Below are positions 36,209 through 45,875 of a stretch of DNA of 64,000 nucleotides, piece by piece. The notes under the pieces are model-generated. The model did not search any database. It was not told where the DNA came from and worked only from the letters and a program-made list of their open reading frames with translations. The stretch lies in NCBI GenBank assembly GCA_964497925.1, contig CAZCFE010000004.1, positions 22,956 to 86,955 of the forward strand, written 5' to 3'. Within the stretch, counting starts at the first letter, position 1. The number at the start of each line of letters is the position of its first letter. The DNA is from CAIYWZ01 sp964497925 (GTDB taxonomy: Bacteria > Pseudomonadota > Alphaproteobacteria > CAIYWZ01). The translations under genes were made by a program, and so were the position numbers.

Positions 36209-37356
36209 TTATCTGAAGATGCTCCATTCCAAAAGTCACGCACTTTTTTGAAAAATCCTTCGGATGCGGGGCTGGATGAAGTATTTCCTTCTTGTTTTTC
36301 AAACTCATGAAGAAGTTCTTTTTGTTTTGCAGTTAAATTGCTAGGTGTTTCAACGTTAACTTTTATGAACATATCACCATAGGCAGAGCTGCGAAGAACT
36401 GGCATTCCTTTTCCGCGAAGTCTGAACTGGCTGCTATTTTGTGTTCCAGCTGGGATTGTGACTTTTGCTTTTGCGCCATCAATTGTTGGAATTTCAATAC
36501 TTCCGCCAAGAGCGGCTGTAACCATAGTTATGGGAACTTGACAGTAAATATTATTGCCTTCCCTTTGAAAGAGTTTGTGAGGGGTGATGCTGATAAAAAT
36601 GTAAAGATCACCGCTTGCAGCGCCTCTAATGCCAGCTTCGCCTTCACCTTGCAGACGAATACGCGTTCCTTCATCCACACCTGCAGGGATATTGACCGAG
36701 AGATTTTTTTCTTGTTGTACACGGCCGTTTCCAGAGCATGCCTTACAAGGTTTATCAATCGTTTTTCCAACACCAGAACATCCAGGGCAAATGCGTTCAA
36801 CAACCATAAATCCTTGACGGGATTGAACTTTTCCATGGCCTTGACATGTTTTGCAATTTTTAACGCTGGAGCCAGCTTCGGCTCCTTTTGAATTGCAGGG
36901 TTGGCATTTTGCAAAAGTTGAAACACGAATTGTTTTTTGAAGCCCTTTATAGGCTTCTTCAAAACTGATTTTCATATTAAAACGAAGATCTGACCCTTGG
37001 GCATCGTGGCCTTGTGAGCCGCCGTCATGAAAAGCATTGAACATTTCTTCAAAAATATTTGAAAAACCTCCTCCGCCACCAAAGTTAAAATCAAACCCTG
37101 AAGAGGATCCGCGCGATTGTCCGCCACCACCATTTTGAAAAGCACCGTGACCAAATTGATCATAAGCTGCTCTTTTTTGGTCATCTTTTAAAACATCATA
37201 AGCATCGTTTAATTCTTTAAATTTATCTTCTGCTGTTTTGTCGTTTTGGTTTCTATCTGGATGGTATTTCATCGCAAGCTTCCGGTAAGCCTTTTTAAGC
37301 TCATCTGCAGAAGCTGACTTTGAAACGCCTAAGATCTCGTAATAATCGCGCGCCAT
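36205..37356 (-). CDS. dnaJ: Chaperone DnaJ (383 aa)
   Basis: Co-chaperone that delivers substrates to DnaK and stimulates its ATPase. The J domain at residues 4-70 has HPD in KYHPDRNQ. A Gly/Phe-rich linker and four zinc-binding C-x-x-C motifs follow: CQPCNSKG, CKTCQGHG, CPGCSGVG and CKACSGNG. The first deviates from the usual CxxCxGxG. Length and domain order are those of a type I DnaJ. It is 7 bp downstream of dnaK. Confidence 0.97.
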   Translation of the reverse strand: MARDYYEILGVSKSASADELKKAYRKLAMKYHPDRNQNDKTAEDKFKELNDAYDVLKDDQKRAAYDQFGHGAFQNGGGGQSRGSSSGFDFNFGGGGGFSNIFEEMFNAFHDGGSQGHDAQGSDLRFNMKISFEEAYKGLQKTIRVSTFAKCQPCNSKGAEAGSSVKNCKTCQGHGKVQSRQGFMVVERICPGCSGVGKTIDKPCKACSGNGRVQQEKNLSVNIPAGVDEGTRIRLQGEGEAGIRGAASGDLYIFISITPHKLFQREGNNIYCQVPITMVTAALGGSIEIPTIDGAKAKVTIPAGTQNSSQFRLRGKGMPVLRSSAYGDMFIKVNVETPSNLTAKQKELLHEFEKQEGNTSSSPASEGFFKKVRDFWNGASSDK

Positions 37357-37363
37357 TTAAAAA

Positions 37364-39307
37364 TTATTTCCCACCTGATTGTTTTTTGTCCTTCACTTCT
37401 TCAAAGTCTGCATCCACAACTTTTTCATCATCTTTTTTATTGTGAGTATTTTCGTTTGTGTGAGCATCTGCTTGATCTGAAGTTCCAGCTGTTTCTGCTT
37501 CTTGTGCGGCTTTATACATGGCTTCACCAAGTTTCATGGAAGATTGTAACAATACGTCGCTCTTTTCCTTGATTAAGTCGAGGTCGCCGCTGTCAAGAAC
37601 AGATTTCAATGCTTCAAGATCAGCTTCGATTTTTTCTTTGTCGCTTGCTGGAACTTTATCGCCATGTTCTGCAACATTTTTTACAGTTGAGTGAATCAAA
37701 GAATCTGCATGATTTCTGGCTTCGATAACTTCTTTGCGTTTTTTATCTTCAGCAGCATTCGCTTCTGCATCTTTTACCATCTTTTCAATATCTTCATCGC
37801 TCAGGCCGCCTGATGCTTGAATTCTAATTTGATGTTCTTTGCCTGTTGCTTTGTCTTTTGCAGAAACGCTGACAATACCGTTGGCATCAATGTCAAAGCT
37901 GACTTCAATTTGAGGTAGTCCGCGTGGTGCTGGAGGAATTCCAACCAAGTCGAATTGACCCAAAGATTTGTTGTCTGCCGCCATTTCACGTTCACCTTGA
38001 AACACTCTGATTGTCACGGCTGTTTGATTGTCATCAGCAGTTGAGAACGTTTGACTTTTCTTTGTTGGAATTGTTGTATTGCGATCGATCAAACGTGTGA
38101 ATACGCCGCCAAGTGTTTCAATTCCAAGTGAAAGAGGTGTTACGTCAAGCAAAACAACATCGTTTACTTCACCACGAAGAACACCGCCTTGAATAGCCGC
38201 ACCAATTGCTACAACTTCGTCTGGATTTACACCTCTGTTAGGTTCTTTTCCAAAGAAATTTTTTACAATTTCAATAACTTTTGGCATACGTGTCATACCA
38301 CCAACTAAAATGACTTCATCAATTTCAGATGCGCTGATTCCCGCATCTTTGAGCGCTGCTTTGCAAGGATCGATTGTACGTTGAAGAAGATCTTCTACCA
38401 AACTTTCAAGTTTTGAGCGAGTTAACTTGATGTTTAAATGTTTTGGACCTGTTGCATCAGCTGTGATGAAAGGAAGGTTTACTTCTGTTTGCATGGAGCT
38501 TGAAAGTTCGATTTTTGCTTTTTCAGCGGCTTCTTTCAAACGTTGTAAAGCCAAACGATCACTTTTTAAATCAATTCCTGAATCTTTTTTGAATTCAGCA
38601 ACCAAGAATTCCATGATACGGTTATCAAAATCTTCACCGCCTAAGAATGTATCTCCATTTGTGGATTTCACTTCAAATACGCCATCACCAATTTCCAAAA
38701 TGGAAACGTCAAATGTTCCGCCGCCAAGGTCATAAACCACAATGGTGCCTGATCCTTTTTTCTCTAAACCATAAGCAAGAGCAGCCGCTGTTGGTTCGTT
38801 GATGATACGCAAAACTTCAAGTCCTGCAATACGACCAGCATCTTTGGTTGCTTGTCTTTGTGCATCGTTAAAATAAGCAGGAACAGTGATAACTGCTTGA
38901 GTTACTTTTTCACCCAAATAATTTTCCGCTGTTTCTTTCATTTTTTGTAAAATAAACGCGCTGACTTGGCTTGGACTGTATGTTTCGCCGTGGCACTCGA
39001 CACACGCATCACCGTTTTCACCAGCAACGATGTGGTAAGGAACCATAGATTTATCTTTTTGTGTTAATGGGTCATCATATCTTCTGCCGATTAGACGCTT
39101 AATTGCAAATAATGTGTTCTCGTGGTTTGTTACCGCTTGACGTTTTGCAGCTTGACCCACAAGACGCTCTCCTGAATCAAGGGCGGCAACCATTGAAGGC
39201 GTTGTTCTTGCGCCTTCTGAGTTTTCAATAACTTTAGAATTCCCACCTTCCATGATTGCAACGCAAGAATTTGTTGTTCCCAAATCAATACCAATAACTT
39301 TACTCAT
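37364..39307 (-). CDS. dnaK: Chaperone DnaK, Hsp70 (647 aa)
   Basis: ATP-dependent chaperone of the cytoplasm. The N-terminal actin-like ATPase starts GIDLGTTNSCVAIMEG, with VYDLGGGTFDVS and VGGMTRMP further in. The substrate-binding domain begins around LLDVTPLSLGIETLGG, and the C-terminal tail is acidic and Lys-rich, ending KKQSGGK rather than the usual EEVKDDK-like end, though EEVKDKK is just before. It is first gene of dnaK-dnaJ-hemW. A CIRCE element and a good promoter lie upstream. Confidence 0.98.
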   Translation of the reverse strand: MSKVIGIDLGTTNSCVAIMEGGNSKVIENSEGARTTPSMVAALDSGERLVGQAAKRQAVTNHENTLFAIKRLIGRRYDDPLTQKDKSMVPYHIVAGENGDACVECHGETYSPSQVSAFILQKMKETAENYLGEKVTQAVITVPAYFNDAQRQATKDAGRIAGLEVLRIINEPTAAALAYGLEKKGSGTIVVYDLGGGTFDVSILEIGDGVFEVKSTNGDTFLGGEDFDNRIMEFLVAEFKKDSGIDLKSDRLALQRLKEAAEKAKIELSSSMQTEVNLPFITADATGPKHLNIKLTRSKLESLVEDLLQRTIDPCKAALKDAGISASEIDEVILVGGMTRMPKVIEIVKNFFGKEPNRGVNPDEVVAIGAAIQGGVLRGEVNDVVLLDVTPLSLGIETLGGVFTRLIDRNTTIPTKKSQTFSTADDNQTAVTIRVFQGEREMAADNKSLGQFDLVGIPPAPRGLPQIEVSFDIDANGIVSVSAKDKATGKEHQIRIQASGGLSDEDIEKMVKDAEANAAEDKKRKEVIEARNHADSLIHSTVKNVAEHGDKVPASDKEKIEADLEALKSVLDSGDLDLIKEKSDVLLQSSMKLGEAMYKAAQEAETAGTSDQADAHTNENTHNKKDDEKVVDADFEEVKDKKQSGGK

Positions 39308-39346
39308 TTTTTAATACTCCTTTAGATTATAAATTTTATATATCTT

Positions 39347-39375
39347 TTTATATCAAAATCTAAAAAACAAGTCAA
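39347..39375 (-). promoter_or_regulatory. Promoter of dnaK
   Basis: On the minus strand TTGACT (39375-39370), a 17-bp spacer and TATAAA (39352-39347) lie 40 bp before the dnaK ATG. The -35 reads GCTTGACTT, which also fits the alphaproteobacterial heat-shock sigma -35 (CTTGA-). Confidence 0.6.
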
Positions 39376-39382
39376 GCAAAAT

Positions 39383-39409
39383 TTAGCACTATTTGATGAC
39401 GAGTGCTAA
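39383..39409. promoter_or_regulatory. CIRCE element (HrcA operator)
   Basis: TTAGCACTA (39383-39391), 9-bp spacer and GAGTGCTAA (39401-39409) match the CIRCE consensus TTAGCACTC-N9-GAGTGCTAA with one mismatch. HrcA is known to bind such sites and repress chaperone genes. The element is upstream of the -35 of the best dnaK promoter, which is not the usual place. hrcA itself is not in the window. Confidence 0.9.
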
Positions 39410-39451
39410 ATTATTTTTGCATTGATGATTAAAGGCGAAACATCTGAAGCA

Positions 39452-40582
39452 TTAACGAGCAGATAAAAGCTTTAAAACAGCCAAGCGAATATAATGCCCA
39501 TGGCCTGCAAAAAAGTGACCGTCAGTCAAAAAGTCAGAAGTCACTTCAATCCAAGCTGCTTGAGTTACTTCAGCTTGATCTATTTTAAAGGTTGTACGGG
39601 CCTGGTCTTTTACAAGCCAAGAATACACATTGGTTTCCATCCAGGCATTATCTGTATTTCTTTCATCATTACTATAGCCAGCATATACTTTTCCAATGAA
39701 AAATGAATTTTTCTCATTCTTCAAATTGACACCAGTTTCTTCTTTTAATTCGCGTAAAGCAGCGTTTGCACTTAATCGATGATCCTCTGTATCAAGCATT
39801 CCTCCTGGGATTGCCCATTCAGATGATATAACATTCCCACCATCATTACGTTTGATTAACAGAACATATAGTTTATGGTTATTGATTTTAAAAATAACCG
39901 GGTCTGCTGCAGGGTTTGCACCCCAAAGACCCAATTCTCCTCTTCCTGAGATTCCAGTTTTCCCAAGTGGATTTATGGGTTTTCCATCAACTACTCTATA
40001 GGGCAAGCCAGTTGCTGATTCTCCAAAAGGGATGACTCGTTTACGGCCATCTTTAATTTGCTGAGCAATTTTAGAAATATCTTCAGGATCAGCCCAAGCA
40101 TTTTGGGGTGATTTCCCTGGAGCCCATACGCTGTCTATAACCACAGGCGCAACGAAATTAACAGGAGTGTAGGGGCTTTGTTTTTCCCCACGTTTCAAAG
40201 AATCCCTTGCAGGGCTTGAGGGGTATGGAAATCGTAAACCAACTCCAAATTTTGTGTGAATTTGACTTGGATGAGCGCTGTTAAATCTTTCAACAGCTTC
40301 TTTTATAGCATTTTTTTGCGTTACTGGAATTTGCGCAATTATTGCTTCTAATTCTGTCACATGGCCCATATTTTCTGTTGCATGACTCTTATTGTGAGTT
40401 TTTCTGGGTTTTTTTGTTGTTTTTTTTGATGAAGAGTCATCAATTTCTGACTCCGATGCTGACTCCGATGAAGTATCAAAAATTTTCCGTTTGCTAGAAT
40501 TTCTTTCGCTACATATACCTTCATATGAATGAGAAATGGTCAGTGTTGCAACGATAAGCGTCCATAAGATTTTTGATTTCAT
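39452..40582 (-). CDS. Predicted exported NUDT9-like Nudix hydrolase (376 aa)
   Basis: Nudix enzymes split nucleoside diphosphates linked to another moiety. This one resembles the NUDT9/TRPM2-type ADP-ribose hydrolases: PINPLGKTGISGRGELGLWGANPAADPV closely follows the pattern of the human proteins before the Nudix fold, then EWAIPGGML and the Nudix box at residues 260-285 (ending RELKEETGV). The gap between the first Gly/Glu and R-E-x-x-E-E is three residues longer than canonical. The start is taken at 40582 (GGAG upstream; signal peptide MKSKILWTLIVATLTISHS); the ORF reaches 40651. Residues 27-61 are Ser/acidic, then basic (KKTTKKPRK), resembling a nuclear localisation signal. Export and host targeting are inference. 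Confidence 0.82.
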   Translation of the reverse strand: MKSKILWTLIVATLTISHSYEGICSERNSSKRKIFDTSSESASESEIDDSSSKKTTKKPRKTHNKSHATENMGHVTELEAIIAQIPVTQKNAIKEAVERFNSAHPSQIHTKFGVGLRFPYPSSPARDSLKRGEKQSPYTPVNFVAPVVIDSVWAPGKSPQNAWADPEDISKIAQQIKDGRKRVIPFGESATGLPYRVVDGKPINPLGKTGISGRGELGLWGANPAADPVIFKINNHKLYVLLIKRNDGGNVISSEWAIPGGMLDTEDHRLSANAALRELKEETGVNLKNEKNSFFIGKVYAGYSNDERNTDNAWMETNVYSWLVKDQARTTFKIDQAEVTQAAWIEVTSDFLTDGHFFAGHGHYIRLAVLKLLSAR

Positions 40583-40640
40583 AATTGCATGTCTCCAATT
40601 TATATAGAAAAAACTATAGATGAAAATTATAAATAAACTG

Positions 40641-42449
40641 TTAATCTTCATCCATTTTTAATGCTGCAATAAAGGCGCTTTGAGGAATTTCCACTTGTCC
40701 AAATTGGCGCATGCGTTTTTTACCTTCTTTTTGTTTATCAAGAAGTTTGCGCTTACGGCTGATATCACCACCATAGCATTTTGCTGTTACGTCTTTTCGA
40801 AGAGCAGAAACAGTTTCTCTGGCAATCACTTTCACCCCAATTGCTGCTTGGATGGCAATTTTGAATAATTGTTTTGGGATAAGATCTTTAAGTTTTTCAC
40901 AAAATGCACGGCCTCTTTTTTCGGCTCTTGTTCTGTGCACAATACATGAAAGTGCATCAACAGGTTCGGCATTGACTAAGACAGACAGTTTCACAAGGTC
41001 AGCTTCTTCATATGAATCGATTTGATAATCAAAGCTTGCGTATCCACGAGAAATAGATTTAAGGCGGTCGTAGAAGTCAAAAACAACTTCATTTAAAGGA
41101 AGTTTATAAACAACCATGGCTCTTGTGCCAACATAGGTGAGTTCGACTTGAATTCCGCGTCTTTCGGTGCAAAGAGACAGAACAGGGCCCAAATATTCAT
41201 CAGGAACCAAAATTGTGGCTTTAATCCAGGGCTCTTCCATGTGATCAATTTTAACAACGTCTGGCATGTCGGCTGGATTGTGAAGTTCGATCATGTCGCC
41301 ATTGGTCATAAACAAACGATAAACAACGCTTGGAGCAGTTGTGATAAGGTTAAGATTAAACTCACGTTCGAGTCTTTCTTGAATGATTTCAAGATGAAGA
41401 AGTCCTAAAAAGCCGCATCTAAAACCAAAGCCAAGAGCAGCAGAGCTTTCAGGCTCAAAAACAAAGCTTGCATCATTTAAACGGAGGCGGGCAAGGCTTT
41501 CACGCAATACTTCAAATTCAGCAGCATCTGCTGGGAAAAGTCCACAAAAAACCACAGGAACGCTGGCTTTAAATCCTGGAAGTGGTTCTGCAGTGATATT
41601 TTTTTCATCAACGATGGTGTCTCCAACGTTACAATCAGCAACTTGTTTGATGCTGGCTGTGAAAAACCCAACTTCGCCTGCGCGCAAAGAATCAAGAGTT
41701 GTTTTTTTGGGTGAGAACACGCCAACATGGTCAACTTGGTAAACGGACCCTGCTGCAATCATTCGGATTTTCATTCCACGTGCCATAACGCCATGCTTGA
41801 TGCGCACAAGCACCACAACGCCAAGATATGGGTCATACCAGCTGTCAATCAAAAGAGCCTTGAGCGGCTGCGTAGCGTCTCCTGTGGGGGCAGGTAAGCG
41901 CATAGCAATTGCTTCCAAAACGTCTGTGATTCCAAGTCCAGTTTTGGCAGAAATTAAAACGCTGTCGCTTGCATCAATACCGATAACGTCTTCAATTTGT
42001 GTTTTAACACGGTCCGGTTCTGCAGCTGGAAGGTCAACTTTATTTAAAACAGTGATGATTTCATGATTGTTGTCAATAGCTTGATATACGTTAGCCAATG
42101 TTTGAGCTTCAACGCCTTGGCTAGCATCAACAACCAAAAGAGACCCCTCACACGCAGCAAGAGATCTGCTGACCTCATAAGCAAAGTCAACGTGGCCAGG
42201 TGTGTCCATAAGATTTAGCTGATAAATTTCTCCATTTTTCGCAGTGTAGGAAAGTCTTACGGTTTGCGCTTTGATTGTAATTCCACGTTCGCGTTCAATG
42301 TCCATATTGTCAAGGATTTGCTCCTTCATTTCACGTTGTTCAAGCCCTTTGCAAGATTCGATTAAACGGTCAGCAAGAGTTGATTTTCCATGGTCAATAT
42401 GCGCAATAATTGAAAAATTCCTGATATGTGATAAAGGTGTGTGGCTCAT
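40641..42449 (-). CDS. lepA: Elongation factor 4, LepA (602 aa)
   Basis: Translational GTPase that acts on stalled or stressed ribosomes. The G domain has AHIDHGKSTLADRL, DTPGHVDF and NKVDLP. The C-terminal LepA-specific region contains QAAIGVKVIARETVSALRKDVTAKCYGGD, ending with the Lys-rich tail KRKLLDKQKEGKKRM. Full length. Its ATG overlaps the pheT stop by 4 bp. Confidence 0.98.
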   Translation of the reverse strand: MSHTPLSHIRNFSIIAHIDHGKSTLADRLIESCKGLEQREMKEQILDNMDIERERGITIKAQTVRLSYTAKNGEIYQLNLMDTPGHVDFAYEVSRSLAACEGSLLVVDASQGVEAQTLANVYQAIDNNHEIITVLNKVDLPAAEPDRVKTQIEDVIGIDASDSVLISAKTGLGITDVLEAIAMRLPAPTGDATQPLKALLIDSWYDPYLGVVVLVRIKHGVMARGMKIRMIAAGSVYQVDHVGVFSPKKTTLDSLRAGEVGFFTASIKQVADCNVGDTIVDEKNITAEPLPGFKASVPVVFCGLFPADAAEFEVLRESLARLRLNDASFVFEPESSAALGFGFRCGFLGLLHLEIIQERLEREFNLNLITTAPSVVYRLFMTNGDMIELHNPADMPDVVKIDHMEEPWIKATILVPDEYLGPVLSLCTERRGIQVELTYVGTRAMVVYKLPLNEVVFDFYDRLKSISRGYASFDYQIDSYEEADLVKLSVLVNAEPVDALSCIVHRTRAEKRGRAFCEKLKDLIPKQLFKIAIQAAIGVKVIARETVSALRKDVTAKCYGGDISRKRKLLDKQKEGKKRMRQFGQVEIPQSAFIAALKMDED

Positions 42450-44806
42450 CGGCGTAGTGTTCCTCCGGTTTTTTGTTCAATTGTTTTGATGACTTTTGCA
42501 TACAAGCCTTCTATTTCTTCATCAGTAAATGTATGGTCTGTTGATTCAAAGATAACACGGATAGCAACAGATTTTTGTGATGGATCCAGTCCTTTTCCTT
42601 CAAAAACATCAAACAATTTAACACTGGCGATTTCTTTTATTTTTGCATCTTCAAGTGCTTTAATCAAATTTCCACAAGGATATGATTTTTCAATCAAAAA
42701 AGCAAAATCACGCTCTACTGGTTGATAAAATGATTTTATAAATGCTGTTTTTGTTTTTGAAAGACGCATATTTTGCGTGAATATTTCAAATCCAACAACG
42801 GCTCCTTTAACATCAAAGGCTTTTAAAATGCTAGGGTGAATTTGTCCAAAATAGCCCAAGATTTTATCATTTACATAAAGAGTTGCCGATCTTCCTGGGT
42901 GATACCAATTTGGTGCTTCTTGTTTGATAGAAAAAGACGTATTTTCAAGAATGAAATCAAGGTCTGATCTAATATCGTAAATATCCACCATTCTTGAAGG
43001 GGATGACCACTGTGTTTCTTGCGCAAGACCATATTTAATCCCAGAAATCATAGATTTTTGTCCAGAAATTTCTGAATTTTCATATTGAGGGCCTATTTCA
43101 AAAAAAGCGCCATTTGAAATGGATCTTGCTTGATTTTTAGAAACAGCTTCGAGTGAATTCCCAATAATAGATGGGCGCATGATATCAAGTTCGCTGCTAA
43201 TAGGGTTTTTGATAATGACATCACTTGTTTGAACATCAGCCCCTAAAAGAGCGGCTTTTTTTGAATGCATAAATGAAAATGTGACTGTTTCAAAATATCC
43301 ACGTGCACAAAGTCCTTTTCGAATGTATGAACCGTGTTCGAATACGATTTTTTCAAGACCTTTTGTACTTTGTGTGGAAGAAGGAAGCGATAATGTTTCA
43401 AGTAAGTCATATCCTATAATGCGCACGACTTCTTCAACCAAATCTTGTGGCAGGGTAAGATCGGATCTCCATGTTGGAGGGGTGATTTTTTCTCCATCAA
43501 CTGTGCAGCCCAGATCTTTTAAAATACAGACAGTTTTGTCCAGGGAAACTTTAATTCCTGTGAGTTTTTCAATAAGATGCGCATCAAATTCAATGGGGTT
43601 TGGAAGGGAAGGGAGGGCTCCAGTGCTGTTAACAATGCTTGGCGTGCCGTCTGCGTGCTGGATGATAAATGAGGTGAGTTTTTCCATCATCATTTGCATT
43701 TGATGTGGGTCAACATAGCGCTCAAATCGATATCTAGCATCACTGTGCAAGTCAAGTTTTCGCCCAGCTTGAGCAATAGCATTTTGAGAAAAATGGGCAA
43801 TTTCAATTAAAATATCAGTGGTTTGATCGTGAACACATCCTCTGGCTCCGCCTTTAATGCCAGCAAGTGAGATAATGCCTTGCTCATCTTCGATAACAAC
43901 TGCATCTTGGGGAAGTTTATATTCCACATCTTTAAGCGCTGTAAAAGATTCATCTTGTTTGGCATGACGAACGGTTAGGTTTCCTTTGATATCATTTAAA
44001 TCAAAAAAGTGGCAGGGGCGATTAAATTCAAGCATGAAGTAATTGGATAAATCCACAAGAAGCGAAATGCTGTTTTGTCCTGCCAATTCCAAACGTTGCT
44101 TAAGCCAAGAAGGGGAGGGGCCATTTTTAACGCCTTTGATTTGTGTGCATAAGAAGAATGGGCAGTCATCACCTGCTAAAAGATTCACCTGTGTATCACA
44201 GGAGGCTTTTCTGTCAATTTTTGGGGTATCAAGAGGAGTAAGCGTTCCAAGGCCAGATGCGGCTAAGTCTCTTGCGATACCATACACACCTAAACAATCT
44301 CCTCGATTTGGCGTGATTGCAATATCAATAGCAATATCATTTATCCCTAAAACATCTGTTATTTTGGCGCCAACGGGTGTGTCTTGTGGGAGTTCCATAA
44401 TGCCGTTTGATTCGGTATCAAGTAAAAGTTCAGCGCCAGAGCAAAGCATTCCTTGGCTTTCCACGCCTCTTATAACGCCAAGTTTAAGTGTGGTGCCTGT
44501 TGAGGGGATAACAACGCCAGGACGCGCAAAAATAACCTTAAGCCCTTCTCTTGCGTTGGGGGCGCCGCAAACAACTTGAATAGGGTCTTTTCCATTTTCT
44601 ATTTGCACGCTGCAAACCTTAAGCCTGTCCGCATCTGGGTGTTTTTGGGTGCTTAAAATATGGGCAACAGTAAAGTCTTTAAGAACTTTTGATGTATCGA
44701 TAACCTCTTCAACTTCAAGCCCAAGGCTCGTAAGCTTCAAGACAACATCATCTACGCTGTAATCGCCTTGTAAATGTTCTTTTAACCAATTAAATGTGAA
44801 TTTCAT
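42446..44806 (-). CDS. pheT: Phenylalanyl-tRNA synthetase beta subunit (786 aa)
   Basis: Large subunit of the heterotetramer that charges tRNA-Phe. It opens with the MKFTFNWLKEHL family start, the tRNA-binding/EMAP-like domain (HPDADRLKVCSV, near residues 58-70), B3/B4 editing and B5 domains (DLTLPQDLVEEVVRIIGYD), and the C-terminal ferredoxin-fold anticodon-binding domain (FYQPVERDFAFLIEKS). Length is normal. It lies 14 bp after pheS. A matching tRNA-Phe lies elsewhere in the window. Confidence 0.98.
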   Translation of the reverse strand: MKFTFNWLKEHLQGDYSVDDVVLKLTSLGLEVEEVIDTSKVLKDFTVAHILSTQKHPDADRLKVCSVQIENGKDPIQVVCGAPNAREGLKVIFARPGVVIPSTGTTLKLGVIRGVESQGMLCSGAELLLDTESNGIMELPQDTPVGAKITDVLGINDIAIDIAITPNRGDCLGVYGIARDLAASGLGTLTPLDTPKIDRKASCDTQVNLLAGDDCPFFLCTQIKGVKNGPSPSWLKQRLELAGQNSISLLVDLSNYFMLEFNRPCHFFDLNDIKGNLTVRHAKQDESFTALKDVEYKLPQDAVVIEDEQGIISLAGIKGGARGCVHDQTTDILIEIAHFSQNAIAQAGRKLDLHSDARYRFERYVDPHQMQMMMEKLTSFIIQHADGTPSIVNSTGALPSLPNPIEFDAHLIEKLTGIKVSLDKTVCILKDLGCTVDGEKITPPTWRSDLTLPQDLVEEVVRIIGYDLLETLSLPSSTQSTKGLEKIVFEHGSYIRKGLCARGYFETVTFSFMHSKKAALLGADVQTSDVIIKNPISSELDIMRPSIIGNSLEAVSKNQARSISNGAFFEIGPQYENSEISGQKSMISGIKYGLAQETQWSSPSRMVDIYDIRSDLDFILENTSFSIKQEAPNWYHPGRSATLYVNDKILGYFGQIHPSILKAFDVKGAVVGFEIFTQNMRLSKTKTAFIKSFYQPVERDFAFLIEKSYPCGNLIKALEDAKIKEIASVKLFDVFEGKGLDPSQKSVAIRVIFESTDHTFTDEEIEGLYAKVIKTIEQKTGGTLRR

Positions 44807-44820
44807 TTATATAATCCTTG

Positions 44821-45846
44821 TTATGCTTCAAAGGGGGAAAAACCATAATGGTCTAACCATTTTATATCTGACTCATAGAACATGCGAAGATCTGGAACGC
44901 TGTATTTGAGCATGGCAAGACGCTCAATTCCCATTCCAAATGCAAACCCTTGATGTGTCGTGGGATCTATATTGCAATTTTCAAGAACTTTTGGGTGGAC
45001 CATGCCGCATCCAAGAATTTCAAGCCAATCATTTCCTTGTCCAATTTTAAGTTTTCCATCACTTCGATCGCATCTGATATCCACTTCTGCGGAAGGTTCA
45101 GTAAACGGAAAGTAACTTGGCCTAAAACGCAGTTTAAGGTCAGGCGCATCAAAGAATTTTTTAAGAAAATCAAGCAAACAGCCTTTAAGATGGCCCATGT
45201 GGATGTTTTCTTCAATAACAAGACCTTCAACTTGATGAAACATAGGCGTGTGCGTTTGATCAGAGTCGGATCTGAAAGTTCTGCCTGGCATAAAGACACG
45301 AAGAGGTGGCTTTTGTGTCATCATTGTGCGAATTTGAACGCCCGATGTTTGAGTGCGCAGCAATTTTTCTTGGTTTAAATAAAACGTATCTTGTTCTTGG
45401 CGTGCTGGGTGCATGGGGCCAATATTAAGAGCTGTAAAGTTGTGAAAATCATCTTCAATATCCGGGCCTTGTGCAAGCTTAAATCCCATGCTTCCAAAAA
45501 TTTGATATATCTGTGAGATTGTGTGAGAAATGGGGTGGATCTTCCCTTGGCGCGCTTGGCGTCCTGGAAGGGTTGCATCAATTGTTTCGCCAAGCAAGCG
45601 TGTGTGAAGTTCTTTTTCTTCAAAATCTTTCTTTGCTTTTTCCAACACTTCTAAAATTTGTGTTTTCACAATGTTGATTTGCGCGCCAGCAGTTTTGCGA
45701 TCTTGGGGGGAAAGGGTGGATAAACTTTTCATTTGTTCGGTTATGATGCCTTGTTTGCCAAAGATTTGAACACGAATAGCTTCTAAGGCTTCTAAATTGG
45801 GGGCCAACCTGATTTGATTGATTGTGTCTTCTTGTAGTTTTTGCAT
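44821..45846 (-). CDS. pheS: Phenylalanyl-tRNA synthetase alpha subunit (341 aa)
   Basis: Catalytic subunit of class II PheRS. An N-terminal coiled coil (residues 1-85) is followed by the class II core. Motif 2 contains RTFRSDSDQTHTPMFHQVEGL, and motif 3 contains GMGIERLAMLKY. Two ATGs stand side by side; the second at 45846 is chosen because AAGGT is 6 bp upstream of it, against 3 bp for the first at 45849. A hairpin with a T run separates it from rplT. Confidence 0.97.
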   Translation of the reverse strand: MQKLQEDTINQIRLAPNLEALEAIRVQIFGKQGIITEQMKSLSTLSPQDRKTAGAQINIVKTQILEVLEKAKKDFEEKELHTRLLGETIDATLPGRQARQGKIHPISHTISQIYQIFGSMGFKLAQGPDIEDDFHNFTALNIGPMHPARQEQDTFYLNQEKLLRTQTSGVQIRTMMTQKPPLRVFMPGRTFRSDSDQTHTPMFHQVEGLVIEENIHMGHLKGCLLDFLKKFFDAPDLKLRFRPSYFPFTEPSAEVDIRCDRSDGKLKIGQGNDWLEILGCGMVHPKVLENCNIDPTTHQGFAFGMGIERLAMLKYSVPDLRMFYESDIKWLDHYGFSPFEA

Positions 45847-45875
45847 CATCTACCTTTTTGTCAGAATTTTTGAAG

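Noticed and set aside
40583..40651. N-terminal extension of the NUDT9-like gene
   Set aside because: The extension would bury the signal peptide and overlap lepA; the ATG at 40582 has a GGAG.
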